Notes: generated by a model not told the origin, from the sequence alone. A stretch of 64,000 nucleotides of DNA from Cerrena zonata (GCA_038087015.1 JASBNA010000002.1:186001-250000); one strand, 5' to 3'. Numbered from the stretch's first letter, positions 48,751 through 60,258 are shown. Translations and numbers: made by a program.

Positions 48751-48954
48751 GTTGTGGTGGCAAAGGGGAAAGTTGAGGGTAGTTTGACTGACCGAACGCG
48801 ACGCGTTGCAAGGGGACGGCAATTGCCGAGCAGCGTGCTCTCCTCGAGATCGAACTTTCATTCCAATTATCCTTCCGTACTCTGCTGCCTCCACCATCGC
48901 ATCCAAACCAACCTAATATCTTACGTCTATCCCTCTGATACTCTCTCTTTCACC
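48751..48954. promoter_or_regulatory. Shared bidirectional promoter, dhc2 / SmE
   Basis: Only 204 bp separate the two divergent start codons, so both core promoters and 5' UTRs must fit here. No clear TATA box; CT-rich leader toward SmE. Confidence 0.5.
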
Positions 48955-49566
48955 ATGTCTCACCGTCAGCAGCGTGTGATGGTCCAACCCATCGTGAGTT
49001 TGTACGTCAAATTCAACGAGCTGTGGCTAATTACTTTGTTCCGCCCTAGAATGTGATCTTCAAGAACTTGCAGCAGGTACGCTCTCTTCATATGCATCTT
49101 ACGAGAGGGGGGAACTAATATTTTAACACAGAGGTCAAAAGTCGTAGTCTGGTTGTACGATAATGTCGAGATGCGTATCGAGGGACGAATCATTGTGCGT
49201 GTCTCATATTCGAACTTGAACACATCTCGTGTTGAACTTTCATTCACGCAAAGGCACCCACGATTGCATCCTACGAGTGACCATCCCTTTTGCTTATGAG
49301 CGTGCTGCCTACTATTATCTTTCTTGGTTCGAGTTATGCATCAAGCGGGTCGCTTACGTTGCTTTGCTTTTCATACAGGGCTTTGATGAATTCATGAACA
49401 TTGTTATGGATGAGGCAGTAGAGGTCTACGTCAAGGACGCGAAGCCAAGACGAGAACTAGGTACGTTTGCACCACTCTCGTGTGCCTACCATTACTTACC
49501 ATAAATGTCACAGGTCGTATTTTACTGAAAGGCGACAATATAACACTGATCCAGCAGGCGGTATAA
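48955..49566 (+). CDS. SME1: Small nuclear ribonucleoprotein SmE
   Basis: Five exons encode about 88 residues. Sm fold motifs: [39 protein letters not shown] (Sm1) and the C-terminal LGRILLKGDNITLIQQAV (Sm2). SmE is one of seven Sm proteins forming the ring on U1, U2, U4 and U5 snRNAs in the spliceosome. Introns fall after VQPI, LQQ, EGRII and within the LG codon; all keep frame. The typical Sm1 signature with Asp-Glu-Phe/Tyr-Met-Asn is intact. It is divergent from dhc2 and convergent with PEX10 (111 bp between stops). Confidence 0.95.
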
Positions 49567-49677
49567 ATCCTACATTTCCCTTCTCTGTTGTACAAAAAAC
49601 CGTGGATTATGTGTGCTCGTAATGTATATTGATGCATCCATACTTTTCCAAATAGCATCTCCCTCTTGTGACTCTGG

Positions 49678-50926
49678 TTACAGGTTGTATATTGGCAGGA
49701 GCTTCGACAAACTAAGGGATTGTCTGCATAACGGACACTCGGCCTTCAACATATTTTTAGCAGCAATCTCAAGAGTAAGCTACGAAGTTCTTACCTTTTC
49801 TCGACCCCACCCGTATATGCAATTCCAACAGAACAAATGACCACACTCTGTAGCACAACTCGCAGTACGTTCCTCCAAACACAACGTGCAACTGCGGCCG
49901 GCCCTCATTTCTTCAGGTATTTCAGATATTTGGAGGATCGTGAGAGCATCCTCCTCTGCAGGTATCACCGGGTCATCGTCAGGATTTGTTGGCCCGAGCA
50001 TCAATGAAATGGGTCTATCGTCAACGAAGGTCTCTTGAGAATCGTCTGTGATTGTTTTTCGATATTCGCCTGCTGTGTCGGAAGATTGCAGTGTGCGTAG
50101 ATAGGAGACGAGACGGTATACTAGTCTGACCATCAGCAGGATACCGAGAAGTGAGTACGATGGTGGTCTTGAGTTGGGGTTCTCTGCCGTGGAGGAAATC
50201 TTATAACGAAGTCAGAAGCAGGAATGGAATATGTATGGAAGTGGATTTATTCACATATCGAATACCAAGCAACCTCTTGATAAAGGTGTAATACGATCCA
50301 CGCAAGTAGAAGATGGCAAGGTTGACCTCCGCCAATATTTCAAGTCCAGTGGGCAACACCCGCAGTAGTCTTTGTGACAATGATCCCGGGGGTATTGCAG
50401 AGCCATATTTCGAGGCAAGATATCCTGGTAATGTCGGTAGAAGGATCAAAGCAACACGTATTCGCGCTGAGGGTACTCGTTCTGTCTGTGCAGAGTGTTG
50501 CCAAATTCCAGTGTATTCTTCACCGAGTGTTTGAGTCGCTGGTTACAGTTGTTAAGAGTGCATAGAATCTCGATGCTCCGCAGAGACTAACCTCGGCCGA
50601 CAGTAAGCCCATAGTAAAGTACCTTCACGAGAAGGTCAATTTCCTTGTCCCAACGTGAAAGCCATCGAGTTCCTGGACAGTTTATGAACAACATAAATAC
50701 ATTACAAATCTAAGAGATGATTTACTGACCCAGCCAAGCTCTAGCAACATTCTCCGTCTGCTCTCGAAGGGATGAGACATGGAATAAATCCCGTTGGTTC
50801 GATCGTACTAACGAAGAATCATGTTATTTCCCTCTCATGTATCTCCGAGTCCGAATATAAGACACACTGATTTGTGCTTGTTGGGCATATGGAAACCCTG
50901 GTAGATTTCTTGTCATTATTGACCAC
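49678..50926 (-). CDS. PEX10: Peroxisome biogenesis RING protein PEX10
   Basis: Starts MTRNLPGFPYAQQAQI and continues IRSNQRDLFHVSSLREQTEN, TQTLGEEYTGIWQHS, RIRVALILLPTLPGYLASKY, LSQRLLRVLPTGLEILAEVN and SYYTFIKRLLGIRY, the membrane-embedded PEX10 domain. It ends with a C3HC4 RING, CTLCLEERTASCATECGHLF, CWNCIYGW and CPLCRQSLSLSKLL. PEX10 with PEX2 and PEX12 forms the ubiquitin ligase that recycles the PTS1 receptor PEX5 at the peroxisome membrane. Split codons at the first two introns (A/TA and GG/G-type) were checked and restore conserved residues. The protein has about 340 residues and is complete. Confidence 0.93.
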
Positions 50927-51089
50927 GACCTCAATAAGATGAGGGAACAATGTAGTTAGAGACCTGGCCGAGTGATCGACGTCACTGGGAAAGCGAGCGC
51001 GTGAACCGACTTCCGGGGAAAGTTTGGACGGCTGTCTCTTGTCTCGTGTTTTCCACCACCTCACTGACCACCACACAAAATCAACCACA
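50927..51089. promoter_or_regulatory. Shared bidirectional promoter, PEX10 / MGR2
   Basis: The two ATGs are 163 bp apart and diverge. Both core promoters must lie in or overlap this spacer. Confidence 0.5.
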
Positions 51090-51732
51090 ATGCAACGCGC
51101 ACAACCACAACCTCAAGGTCCCACAGTATGGCAAAAAAGTAAACAACATGCTACTTCCGTATAAAGTCCAAAAATAGACTAACTTATGCTTGCTCTCTTT
51201 AGTGAAGTCGGTATCCGTCATACGTTCATAAGAATACTGCTTAACCGAACCAGTTCTGATTTCGTCATGACTGCAGAATGGGTGCAATGATGGGTGCCGG
51301 TGTTGGACTTACGATTGGTTTCATCTTTGGCTCATATAGCATCCTCCGGTACGCCACCACTCCCATCCACTTTCACGCTTTCCACAACTAACGACGGATA
51401 TACACTCCACAAAGAGGCGGCGCAGGTCCTCGAGGCGCACTTCCAACACTATCTCAATACATGTTAACCAGCGGAGCCACCTTCGGTTTCTTCCTCTCCA
51501 TCGGCTCTGTAAGTCCTTTACCCATATCACCCATACCCGTTGACGAAAGAGACACGAATGTCAAATTCATCGTTCTTTTAATTTATTTTAGGTTATCCGG
51601 AACGATGGTGAAATGCCCGCACATTGGGAAGCGTCGCAAATGCACCTTCGACAAACTTTCGTTCAGTCACGACAGCAAGGCCTCGCCGCCATGAAGGCTC
51701 GATGGGAACTCGAGAAACGACGAACGGATTGA
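51090..51732 (+). CDS. MGR2: MGR2/ROMO1-family TIM23 subunit with a 4-nt microexon
   Basis: Five exons (51090-51138, 51203-51206, 51277-51348, 51415-51508, 51592-51732) total 360 nt, giving 119 residues. Sequence: MQRAQPQPQGPTVWQK, then MKMGAMMGAGVGLTIGFIFG, SYSILRGGAGPRG, TLSQYMLTSGATFGFFLSIGS and VIRNDGEMP with a longer basic tail. MGR2 is the two-helix subunit of the TIM23 inner-membrane translocase that guards lateral release of membrane proteins. The second exon is only TGAA. Without it the join either reads to a stop or shifts frame; with it the conserved KMKMG appears. The tail after VIRND is longer than in yeast Mgr2. Confidence 0.9.
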
Positions 51733-52480
51733 TTTGTATATTTCAATCTTATGTTCTCCTGACTCGAGTTTGAAATCAAGTTCACACCGCTCTCGACCTT
51801 CTGGATCGATATCATTCGTAACTAGTACTTAGTACGGCCGTCCCTAAAGACCGGCACCGCGAAAATGTTACATGACCGTATCCAATGTAACTACGTAACT
51901 CGACCGGCACTGCTGGCCCAAACATTGTCCTTCTTTCCGACTTCTACCGCGCATTTTAGTACCAATTCTAATCATTCATCTTCCATATTTTCGTAACCTA
52001 CAACCAACAGCGTACATCAACTGGCATAGGCCTTAACTGTTAAGATATAACTTAATAAGTTAAGGCATAATGTCAGCAGACAATGCGAAAGTGAACAGTG
52101 AACATGTGAATGGTGATACTAGAGTTCCCTCCCAAGACCTAGATCACACGGCTAGGCTGGTGCAGGAGAGGAGTGAATTGTCAGGAACTGGTTTGGGATG
52201 ACGGGTGACGCAAATTTTGAGGTGAGATGTGTGAGGAGGAGGTGAAAGTCCGAAGCGAGTCCATGCGGTGAAGAAGAGGTAGTAATGGAGGTAACGCAAA
52301 TGACGTGCATGGGCATGTCAAGACGCATCGAGCGTGTGTTGAATCGAAAAACCTGAACAATGGTACAAAACATGTGAACAAAGTCCATACGGCAACAACC
52401 TAGAATAGTACAGTAATTAATTAACGACAAATACAAATACGTTTAGTCTAGAAGGAAAAAACATACCAGGTTGCACCCTA
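51733..52480. other. Intergenic
   Basis: About 750 nt between the 3' end of MGR2 and the stop of the Ser-rich gene, which is transcribed toward it. No gene seen; a minus-strand frame at 52152-52436 has no features of a protein family. Confidence 0.4.
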
Positions 52481-53667
52481 CTACGGGTCTTTCCCACTAA
52501 ACCATGACCAATAACTCTGTAAACGACTCCCACACGACCTAATGGATGCTAAACTTCCACTCGACCGCACCGATCTCAAACTCGTCACACGCCGTCGCTC
52601 CAAAGGCGGCCGACCTGTCGTCCTCGTCCTCGAAGCGATCGACGCAGAGGATGGAGGGGGTTGTTCCCACAAGGGATAAGGACCCGAAATAATAGATGTT
52701 GAGATGGAAGCACGAGACTTCCTCCTCGCGATCTGTCGAATAAAACCGAAAGACCATTTCTTCTCTTCAGATCCAGCCGAAGAGTGCGTATCATAACGTT
52801 CGTCATAGGCATCAGGGTCATAGTCATAATCACAATCGTGATCAGGCCCATGATGCTCTTCTTCAGGTTCAGTTTCATAATGAATCGTAGGCATGTCAAG
52901 GAACTTGACAGAGGGGGGTGACCTTCCGGTCTTTGTCCTGATACTCGAGCTTGATGACAGAATTGATTTTGCTGGAGCCGGCTTCGATCTGGAAGAAGCG
53001 TTGGAGGAGACAGATGGAGCCCGACATCGTGCTGGGGACAGCACTCGATGTCGTGCTTCGCCGAGGAGGGCAACTGAGCGTTCGTTGGATGGGGTTCTTG
53101 AGCGCGTAGGTGGGTGGATCAAGCTGGACCAGAAAGTCTGAGACGAGTTGGGATCGTCTTTGTTATCATCTTGATCCAACAGAGGCGGAGAGACGAATGG
53201 GATTTCTGGTAGTTCATCAAAATCCGATGATGGGATGGATTGCAGTGATGACCTCCGGGAACCAGAGGATCGATCACTGTCGAGCGTGGGAGTAGGTGGT
53301 GTCTAAGGCGAGCATGTAGATGTGTAGGCAAAGCAGGATAGACATGGACGCACCCAGGTGTATTCCATTGGGATGGCGTGGTCTTGAGTATCGTAACTTG
53401 TTGATGCTCGTTTCGAGTACTGTCGTCAATGAAAAAATTAGCCTTTCCCAAGCACTTAATACTTATGGCATCGAGGCACATACTGAATACTCTGCAAGTA
53501 ATCGCGCAATCTGGTTATCCCAGGAACCCTGATGTATGAAAGGGTGAGTCCGACGCAATAATGAAGGAAGCAGGGAGGCCCACGTTCTCCAATCTACTCA
53601 TCCGCACCCAATCCACCGCAGCTTTATCTTCTGGGGACATGTCTGAAAAATGGCTCAATCGCTCCAT
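52481..53667 (-). CDS. Ser/Arg-rich protein, function unknown
   Basis: At least four exons with a start at MERLSHFSDMSPEDKAAVDW. The early exons read SWDNQIARLLAEYS, YSKRASTSYDTQDHAIPMEY and TPPTPTLDSDRSSGSRRSSL, followed by SIPSSDFDELPEIPF and the long Ser/Arg-rich final exon (RSRTPSNERSV, SPARCRAPSVSS, acidic YDYDPDAYDERYD, SFGFIRQIARRKSRAS, and the C-terminus LQSYWSWFSGKDP). Four joins keep frame, including a weak GTGGGC donor (intron about 50 nt) that links LEN to GSWDNQ. Low-complexity Ser/Arg, Pro and acidic runs suggest a disordered, possibly phosphorylated protein. The family was not recognised. Confidence 0.6.
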
Positions 53668-54260
53668 GGGTCAGTTGCTTTAACACTCCTCCAAGGCAGT
53701 CTGCTGAAATTTGATAGCAAAATACGACGTCACAGCAGCGAGCTCAGAGGGACAAAGGGATGGGGGTAAGAAGGCAAGAAGGTAAGCTCTGGGGCAGGAG
53801 GCGGCGAGCTGTATAGCTGTTAAAATTCGCACGTGCCGCCCATCCGGCTGCTATCACCATAGGGCAGGAGCTAGAAGGACATAAAGATAGGGCAAAGGTA
53901 ACACATTTGACCAGCTTGGCTCAGGGTTTTCTCGGACCCAGTCAATGCAGCATGGAGGGGGCGTGGATCAGAACGTACACGAGGCAGCGTTTCGTCATAA
54001 TGCACAGAGGGAGAGCAGAGCCATAACGGTGTGACGGGAAGATGCGTGTGGGAAACTGATCTTCACCGAGGAGAGTCCGAGAGAGTTTATTGGCAAAAAG
54101 TGAAATATGGATGGCAGCCGAGGTGACCGTCCGGAAACAATTTGTAGGTCGGTGTACTAAAGGCCTGAGAGTAATACCGTTTGTCGGGCAGTCACGAGAG
54201 TCATCCATGGTGGTTTTTACAAATTTGCGCAAGAATCCGGAAACATATAGTTCTTTAGGG

Positions 54261-54444
54261 TCGCAGCCTTGCCTGATATAGAGACTTGTGTGACTACATG
54301 ACTGGCATTGTGGAAGTCTATAGATGTGTATTTCTGTCAGCTGTCTCAGTCATAGAAGCCGAATGCATACAGGATTCATATTCACAGCGATGAACATTCT
54401 GCTAAACAATCGTGACCGGTGCCTTGCAGGCACCAGTCCCCAAG
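54261..54444. repeat. Diverged direct repeat, copy 1
   Basis: Aligns by eye with 54621-54769: GACTTGTGTGACT..., GTGGAAGTCTAT, CTGTCTCAGTCATAGAAGCC, GAATGCA, and GCAGGCACCAGTCCC at the end. Several gaps, mainly in the middle. Likely an old duplication. Confidence 0.6.
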
Positions 54445-54620
54445 CTCGCATCAATATGTAAAAAAGCAATAGAGTAAGCTGGTGCTGGTCTGGTGTGCTA
54501 CTACCATTCCCGAATGATGGAGGTTGTTCGCCCGTACGTTATTAATCGTAGCGGCGCCGTCATTCCAGACTCGACTTCAGCGATTTGCAAACCGATAAAC
54601 GGGCGAGTTGACTTTTTGGA

Positions 54621-54769
54621 GCCTGCCATAGCGACTTGCGTGACTGACAGTGTGGAAGCCTATTCTGTCAACTGTCTCAGTCATAGAAACCGAATGCACA
54701 GAAGGTTGATACCCACGTTCTGCTATAAAAAACCCGGTTAGGGCGTTTTGTAGGCACCAGTCCCTGAGT
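54621..54769. repeat. Diverged direct repeat, copy 2
   Basis: Second copy, about 340 nt after the first, same orientation. Shares GACTTGCGTGACT, GTGGAAGCCTAT, CTGTCTCAGTCATAGAAACC, GAATGCA and TAGGCACCAGTCCC. Confidence 0.6.
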
Positions 54770-56128
54770 CCGTGGTTACACCAGTTCGTCGGGGTCCATG
54801 ATTCTGACGTCTGAGTAGGCCGGCTGACACTACAGAACGCTTCCGTATCGACCTCACGAGAAAAGTACATCCCGATTCGCAACTGCTATATGAAACGCAT
54901 AAACCCCTCGATAAGTAGATAGTAGCCCAAACGCTCTCTCCAAGCCATTGTAAAGTAGAACTCGAGGTTGAATTCAGGGTAGAAAGTTAGGTCAAGTGTA
55001 TTGCTAGTTCTGCCATTTCCTGGACTGAGTCATCTAGCTCACACGATGACAACCCGGTCCTAAGGCATAGTTGGCAAGCCTAATAGGCTGTGAAGAAAGA
55101 GTGAGTGTCATACGAGAATACGACATGTGAGTGAACTTACCGACAAAGATAAACATGAGACATCCTCCCAGCCGACTGTATCAGCTGCAAAGAGCAATAG
55201 GAAAGACTAACGGTGGTATAACAAACAATATACGTACCTATAAAATTATTGCGTGATATACAATGGATGACCGATGACGTCCTGAGTGTGGCTCCGAATC
55301 AGGAAGAAGAAAAAGTAGTGACAGACTTACATCGGTGTGGTCCACTTGTCGCTTCTGGGTTTAGTTATGGCATATCAGGGGTGGTTGCTCTACTCCCTAG
55401 TAGACGTATGACGGAGGTTGTTCGCTAGCAAACCAATGGTTGACCAAAGTAACCGGATGGACGAATCGATCCCCAGTTGAAATGACCGACAATAGAGGGG
55501 ATCGGGCGCGATGAATCGGGGACGGATAATGGAAATAGATAGAATCGTCTCTGCTTCTGCGCAATATTGGAAATGTATTTTTTATCCATTTGTCGGAGGA
55601 GAACGAGACCCAGTGTACATTGACTAGAAGACGTTTGACCTTTGATCTAGATGAAGGCCCGTCTGGTATGTTCTGACAAGCACGTTAGTACATAATGCGC
55701 GCCCTTCGGATGTGACCTCGATACTAGTCGATTACCTGAAGTTTGTGTTAGTGTGGTGTTGCATGGTCATGACACCTCGAACAACTCATACCAAAGGATC
55801 GTTAACTCATACCATGATAATTCTAAACAAGATATCTGGCTTCTTCCGCCACATCCTGAAGTGCATGATCGTCTTGTTGAGACACCTGTCAACAGAAGTT
55901 AAAATGTAGGTTTGGGAGATCGTTTCACACCACGCCAATAGTGATTGGGGTTTCCGGTTTATTATGCAAATGGTACAATACATAGGCGAAGCCCGTAGAG
56001 GGTGTCTAAAGCTACCAGCGTAATGTCAGAGAATGGAAGACGACTGCGAGTCGGTAAGTAGACACACCAAAGCAGTATGGAGTCGGATAGCGATATTTTT
56101 CCACAATTCCAAATAAGTGTGGCAACAA

Positions 56129-56625
56129 TCAAATCTTGAAGGGCTCCTCCACATGCAGCCCAGACCAGATACCCCTCGCAGCCTCTGTCGTACTCTCGAC
56201 AGTGCGACGCTTGAGGGGCTTTATCTTTGCACCTGAGGAGTCGAGAAGAAGCTGGACCTTCTTTGCAATTCCGGTGACTTCGAAGTCCTTTAGAGATATA
56301 ACCTTGTCACGGTCGTTAACTAGACAGAGTCAGATGTGACGTATAGCGCAGGTATAGAATGGAGCGCACTGTAGAATCCACGAACGATGGGCTCATGATT
56401 TGGCCGTGGCTTGACGACGACTTCGACATGGGGGTTTGAACGAGCAAGCTCCTCCAGGTGGCTATTGAGGAAGGTTCGGGTGTTGGCAGACGACGGCCAT
56501 TTGTTGCAGTACTCGAACACAAGCTTGCGACACTGTGGAATAAAGTGTGCAGCCCCGTTTGCAGGGCGGGAGGTGAGCTGTGCCCTGAGGAGGGGCTTTG
56601 CGGCGGGAGGGAGCTTGAAAGCCAT
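56129..56625 (-). CDS. MRPL51: Mitochondrial large ribosomal subunit protein mL43
   Basis: Two exons encode about 148 residues. The L51/S25/CI-B8 thioredoxin-like domain is clear: GAAHFIPQCRKLVFEYCNKW, SSANTRTFLNSHLEELARSN, HVEVVVKPRPNHEPIVRGFY, then INDRDKVISLKDF after the intron (A/TT split codon). mL43 sits near the L7/L12 stalk side of the mitochondrial ribosome; this family has no enzymatic role. The C-terminal basic tail (KKVQLLLDSSGAKIKPLKRR) fits RNA contact. The divergent nuclear gene starts 240 bp away. Confidence 0.93.
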
Positions 56626-56865
56626 GAGAGAGAGCGGTAGGATAGTAGCAAGCAAAGGGAGTAAGAAGTGATTGTAAGCGTGGGAAAGCGAGGAATAGGA
56701 GGGGGAGAAGAGGCGCCTAGTGGATTGTGTCTCTGCTCTGTCTGGTCTTGCAGGGATTCGCCCACGGGACGCGTCTCGGACAGGACGCGTTCAGATTGCC
56801 TACCAGATTTTTGCCGCCACACTCGCGTTTACACATTCCATATACAGCCACTCTCGTCTCCCAAC

Positions 56866-59297
56866 ATGGCCAGGGCAACTCGTTCCTCTGCAACCCAGGA
56901 CAAGGACATCACCAACGACCCCATCCCATCCAACCGCAAGAATCCTAAAAAGCGCAAGCGCACATCCATTGCCGATCCTTCAGAACAGCCCGCTCTCAAG
57001 CAACAACGCAACGACGGCGACATCAAGGAGGAGGACGAACAAAATCATCTCGACGACTCCCTCTCGCAGGAGGTCATCGAGATAAACCTCCCAAGCACCG
57101 GCGATGTTCCCATCCAATCTCAGGATGCGGAAAACATCCTCCAGGTCCTAGTAGTGTGCGTTCCAAGCGTCCACCTAATGCTTCACATATACTCATCTCA
57201 CTCTACTTCAACAGGATCGACAACCAGAGCCTGCTTGACCGGCCTGTCCCTCTGCCATCAGAAGCAGCTGAATCCAGCACCTCGACTACATCCGCCTCAT
57301 CCTCCCCCACCCATACCCTCCGTAACCTCTTGCAAAATGCTTCCCATTATCCTATGCGCACGATACGGGTATGTCTCTTTCTCTAATTCTATCTACCCAT
57401 ATCCTCTCATGTCGTCATCCAGGCTGTCATGCAACTTTTGGGACCAGGTTCCAACCCTCGCTCTCGACCAAACCCGCCCGAGCTCGAACAACAGCGTTTC
57501 TGCGACCTCGCCATTTCCCTCCTAGACCAAGCTTCGTCCCAAAACACCCCTGTCCCTCTCAACATCGATAGCATCATCTCCGCATATGTTTCATCCACTG
57601 CCTGGTCCATCAGGCACCACTCCGGACTCCGAGTTGACACCTCCTCCAAAGGTGGTACTGAACTCTTCTGTGGACGCTTCTCGAAATCCCAAATACGCTC
57701 TAGTCCAACGATTACCAACGGGCGACTGGTGGTCTTCCGTCGACACGTCTTCAGCGTTAGATGCCAAGAATGTACCGGACCTGCCTATCGGCCGAGCAGA
57801 GCTCGCTGCCATTTTGCCTTCGACATCCGCCGGGGCGGGCGTCGAGAAGACTCTGGGTGAATATATAACCAAGAAGCCTTCGATGCTTGTACAGACGGCA
57901 AGCTATGTCAATCAAGCTCGTCGTATCTCGTGTGGAAAATTCTTGGATTATGGTCCAAATGCTAGTTTTGCTCCAAGTTTCGATTCGGATGGACGGGAAG
58001 CTGGCCGGATAGGATTAGGAGAGGTAATTTGGCATGAAGAAAGGAGAAACCGACTGCGAGTGCTTGCTCGTGCCAAACAGAAGCTCGTTCTGGCCCGTCT
58101 CCAGCAACAGGAGACATCGTCAACACAAGCGGAAAGTTCGGAAGAATCTGCAGAGGCGTCTTCTGAGCATACGAAGCAAGAAGAATCAACACCCGATGCT
58201 ATGGACGGCCTTCTATCGTCTGAGCAAATATCTCAACTGAAGAAGACACTAGGCAGTTTGGAGCTGGAAGCACAAGTTGACGAACTTCTAACTCGGAATG
58301 CCGAGGCTATGGCTCGTCTGGAACTCCTCAGCTCGAACGACTGAGTGGTCCAAATGGTGGATCAAGTAAAGTCGAAGTTGGCTCAGAAGAATGGGAAACA
58401 GGTTTGTTTCTTCTCATACGTCACACCTCTCATCGGCACTACTAAACTATAACATCTACAGCCCAAGGTATTCTGGACTCATTGACAACCCTCGCCTCCC
58501 TAAGACCGAGATCCTCGAAAGATGCAGATCATCCACCCCTAATCCCCACCACCTCCGCCCTTCGCAAACTCCACCGTTCCCTCCCCAACCAAAGTCAAGC
58601 AGGTTACTACGGTACTCTCCCAGCAGGACGCACAGCAGCCTTACGAGATGACAATACTCTCTACATCCGTGCAGGAACTGCCCCTGCCCCAGCCGCACCT
58701 CCGACCCCCGTAGCGCCAAAGACAGCCACACCTACGCCCACCACTCAGTACAGTGGGTATAACTATGCAGGATATGGAGGCGCTGCTGCTGCTGCTGGGT
58801 ATCGTGGTGGTTACGGGACATATGCCCCTGGACAAACTGCTACTACAGGATACTATAACTACTCGGCAGGTCAACAAACTGGCACCGCGTCAAGCTACTA
58901 CCCGAATTCGCAATACAACACCGCCGCTCAGGGACAGCAGCAGTACTCTTACACAGCAGGGACATGGCAGAGTTACCAACCCCAACCAACGACAGCTGCT
59001 TCTTCAGGTCACGTAACACCGCAACCTGCTACACCCGTGGCAGGGGGTACGAACTACACGACCTACTATGCTGGTGCTACTGCTCAACAAGCTCAGCCTC
59101 AGCGTGCAGTGACCAATACCGTACTATCTACCCCTACGACCAAGTATCAACCTGCGAATTGGCCGAATGGTACGACTGGCTATGCGGCTTCTACGACTCC
59201 GGCGTCTGCGTTGCCTACGCATTTGAGGCCGGTGGCTGGTGCGACACAGGCGAGTGGGAGTTATTACGCTGGATATGCTGCTGCTTCGCCTCGGTAG
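56866..59297 (+). CDS. Large nuclear low-complexity protein; two frame breaks
   Basis: The N-terminus has a lysine-rich nuclear signal (NRKNPKKRKRTS) followed by an acidic region. Four or more exons then encode AVMQLLGPGSNPRSRPNPPE, RFCDLAISLLDQ, LTPPPKVVLNSS, RNPKYALVQRLPTGDWW and SYVNQARRISCGKFLDYGPN. Next come GLGEVIWHEERRNRL, a helical Gln/Glu segment, LGSLELEAQVDELLT, and after an intron (58400-58461) QGILDSLTTLASLRPRS. A long Tyr/Gly/Ala/Gln-rich prion-like tail (GYNYAGYGGAAAAAGYRGGY) ends at 59297. The frame changes near 57588 (one extra base) and near 58335 (one missing base, or an intron with a weak GTTGAC donor), so the gene could instead be two genes. The family was not recognised; a chromatin or RNA-binding role is only a guess from composition. 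Confidence 0.55.
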
Positions 59298-59342
59298 TGA
59301 ATGTCTGTGAGGAATATGCCGTGTTTTTTCTGTGTGTCATAA

Positions 59343-59373
59343 TTTCTTTCTTTCTTTCTTTCTTTCTTCTTTT
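59343..59373. repeat. (TTTC)n microsatellite
   Basis: Six to seven TTTC units in the 3' region of the nuclear protein gene. Confidence 0.9.
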
Positions 59374-60258
59374 CTTGTTGAGCTCCATTGTCTATTTGTG
59401 TTTTCTTCTTCTTTCTGTTCGTAATTCGTGATTTTTCTTTCCCCTGCGAGTTCGATTGTCGTTACTCCTTTTGATTCAGCGAGTTTTCCAAGGTATTCTT
59501 ATCATGCATGATGAGAAAGAGAGTGTTATTGTAGCGCAAAGCATAGTACTAGCTAGTGATGTACAGATCGTCATAATCAAATCGTCTAGAAGACTATCTT
59601 ATCTCTTTTCCTGCGCGTAACAAAATCGAATGACATCATAGCTGTCAACTACACCACCACATTCCCAACCTCAACGTTCAACGTCCAGCTCAAAAAGAAA
59701 ACAAGGAAAAAAACATGTCGGATGCCGTCTAAACCCTCAAAACCCAAATAAAAAAGCCCTCAAGAGACTCAGGATCCGAGGACTGACATTTTCCCAACAT
59801 CCGTATTCAAAAAAAGCTACTCTCACAAGGCAAACCACCTCCATCTCGGCCTGGGGCACCACGCGGCACCCTTTGAGTGAGGAAAGTATCCGACCCTAGA
59901 ACTCGACTGTCGGTCAATTAGCAGTAGAGACGAGCGAGGTAGGATGGGAACGCTTGTTTGGTGAGAGGGAAAGGAGGGGGCGATGAAAATGAGCTTTTTT
60001 GGAGGAGGCTGTCGGCTGTTGCCGGGGGAGTGTTGGGCTGGTTTTGGCAGGTATTTGGCAGTAGGAATATAGTTGTGGCCCCATGCTTGACTGAGCCATA
60101 CTACTCACTCGATCAGACTCGGAGTCCAGAGTAGACGAGCGTTTTTCTCGAATCGCATCCTCTTCTTTGCATTCATAGTGTTGTTCGTTCAATAACCCTT
60201 TTGTAAATTGTTTTAGCTCGAGAGCTGTGAGATTCTACCTTGTTAGAGAGACATCAAG
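59374..60258. other. Intergenic
   Basis: About 900 nt, no supported gene. A 93-codon minus-strand frame (60192-59914) has no recognised features. Confidence 0.4.

Larger units (their letters stand above)
53668..56128. other. Gene-free region with diverged repeats
   Basis: About 2.5 kb without a supported gene. It contains a diverged direct repeat (see 54261-54444 and 54621-54769) and short shared motifs such as GGAGGTTGTTCGC at 54519 and 55412. These may be remnants of a transposable element. Confidence 0.4.

Noticed and set aside
53500..53560. Suspected frameshift in the Ser-rich gene near its second exon
   Set aside because: A GTGGGC...CATCAG intron of about 50 nt joins the exons in frame, so no indel is needed.
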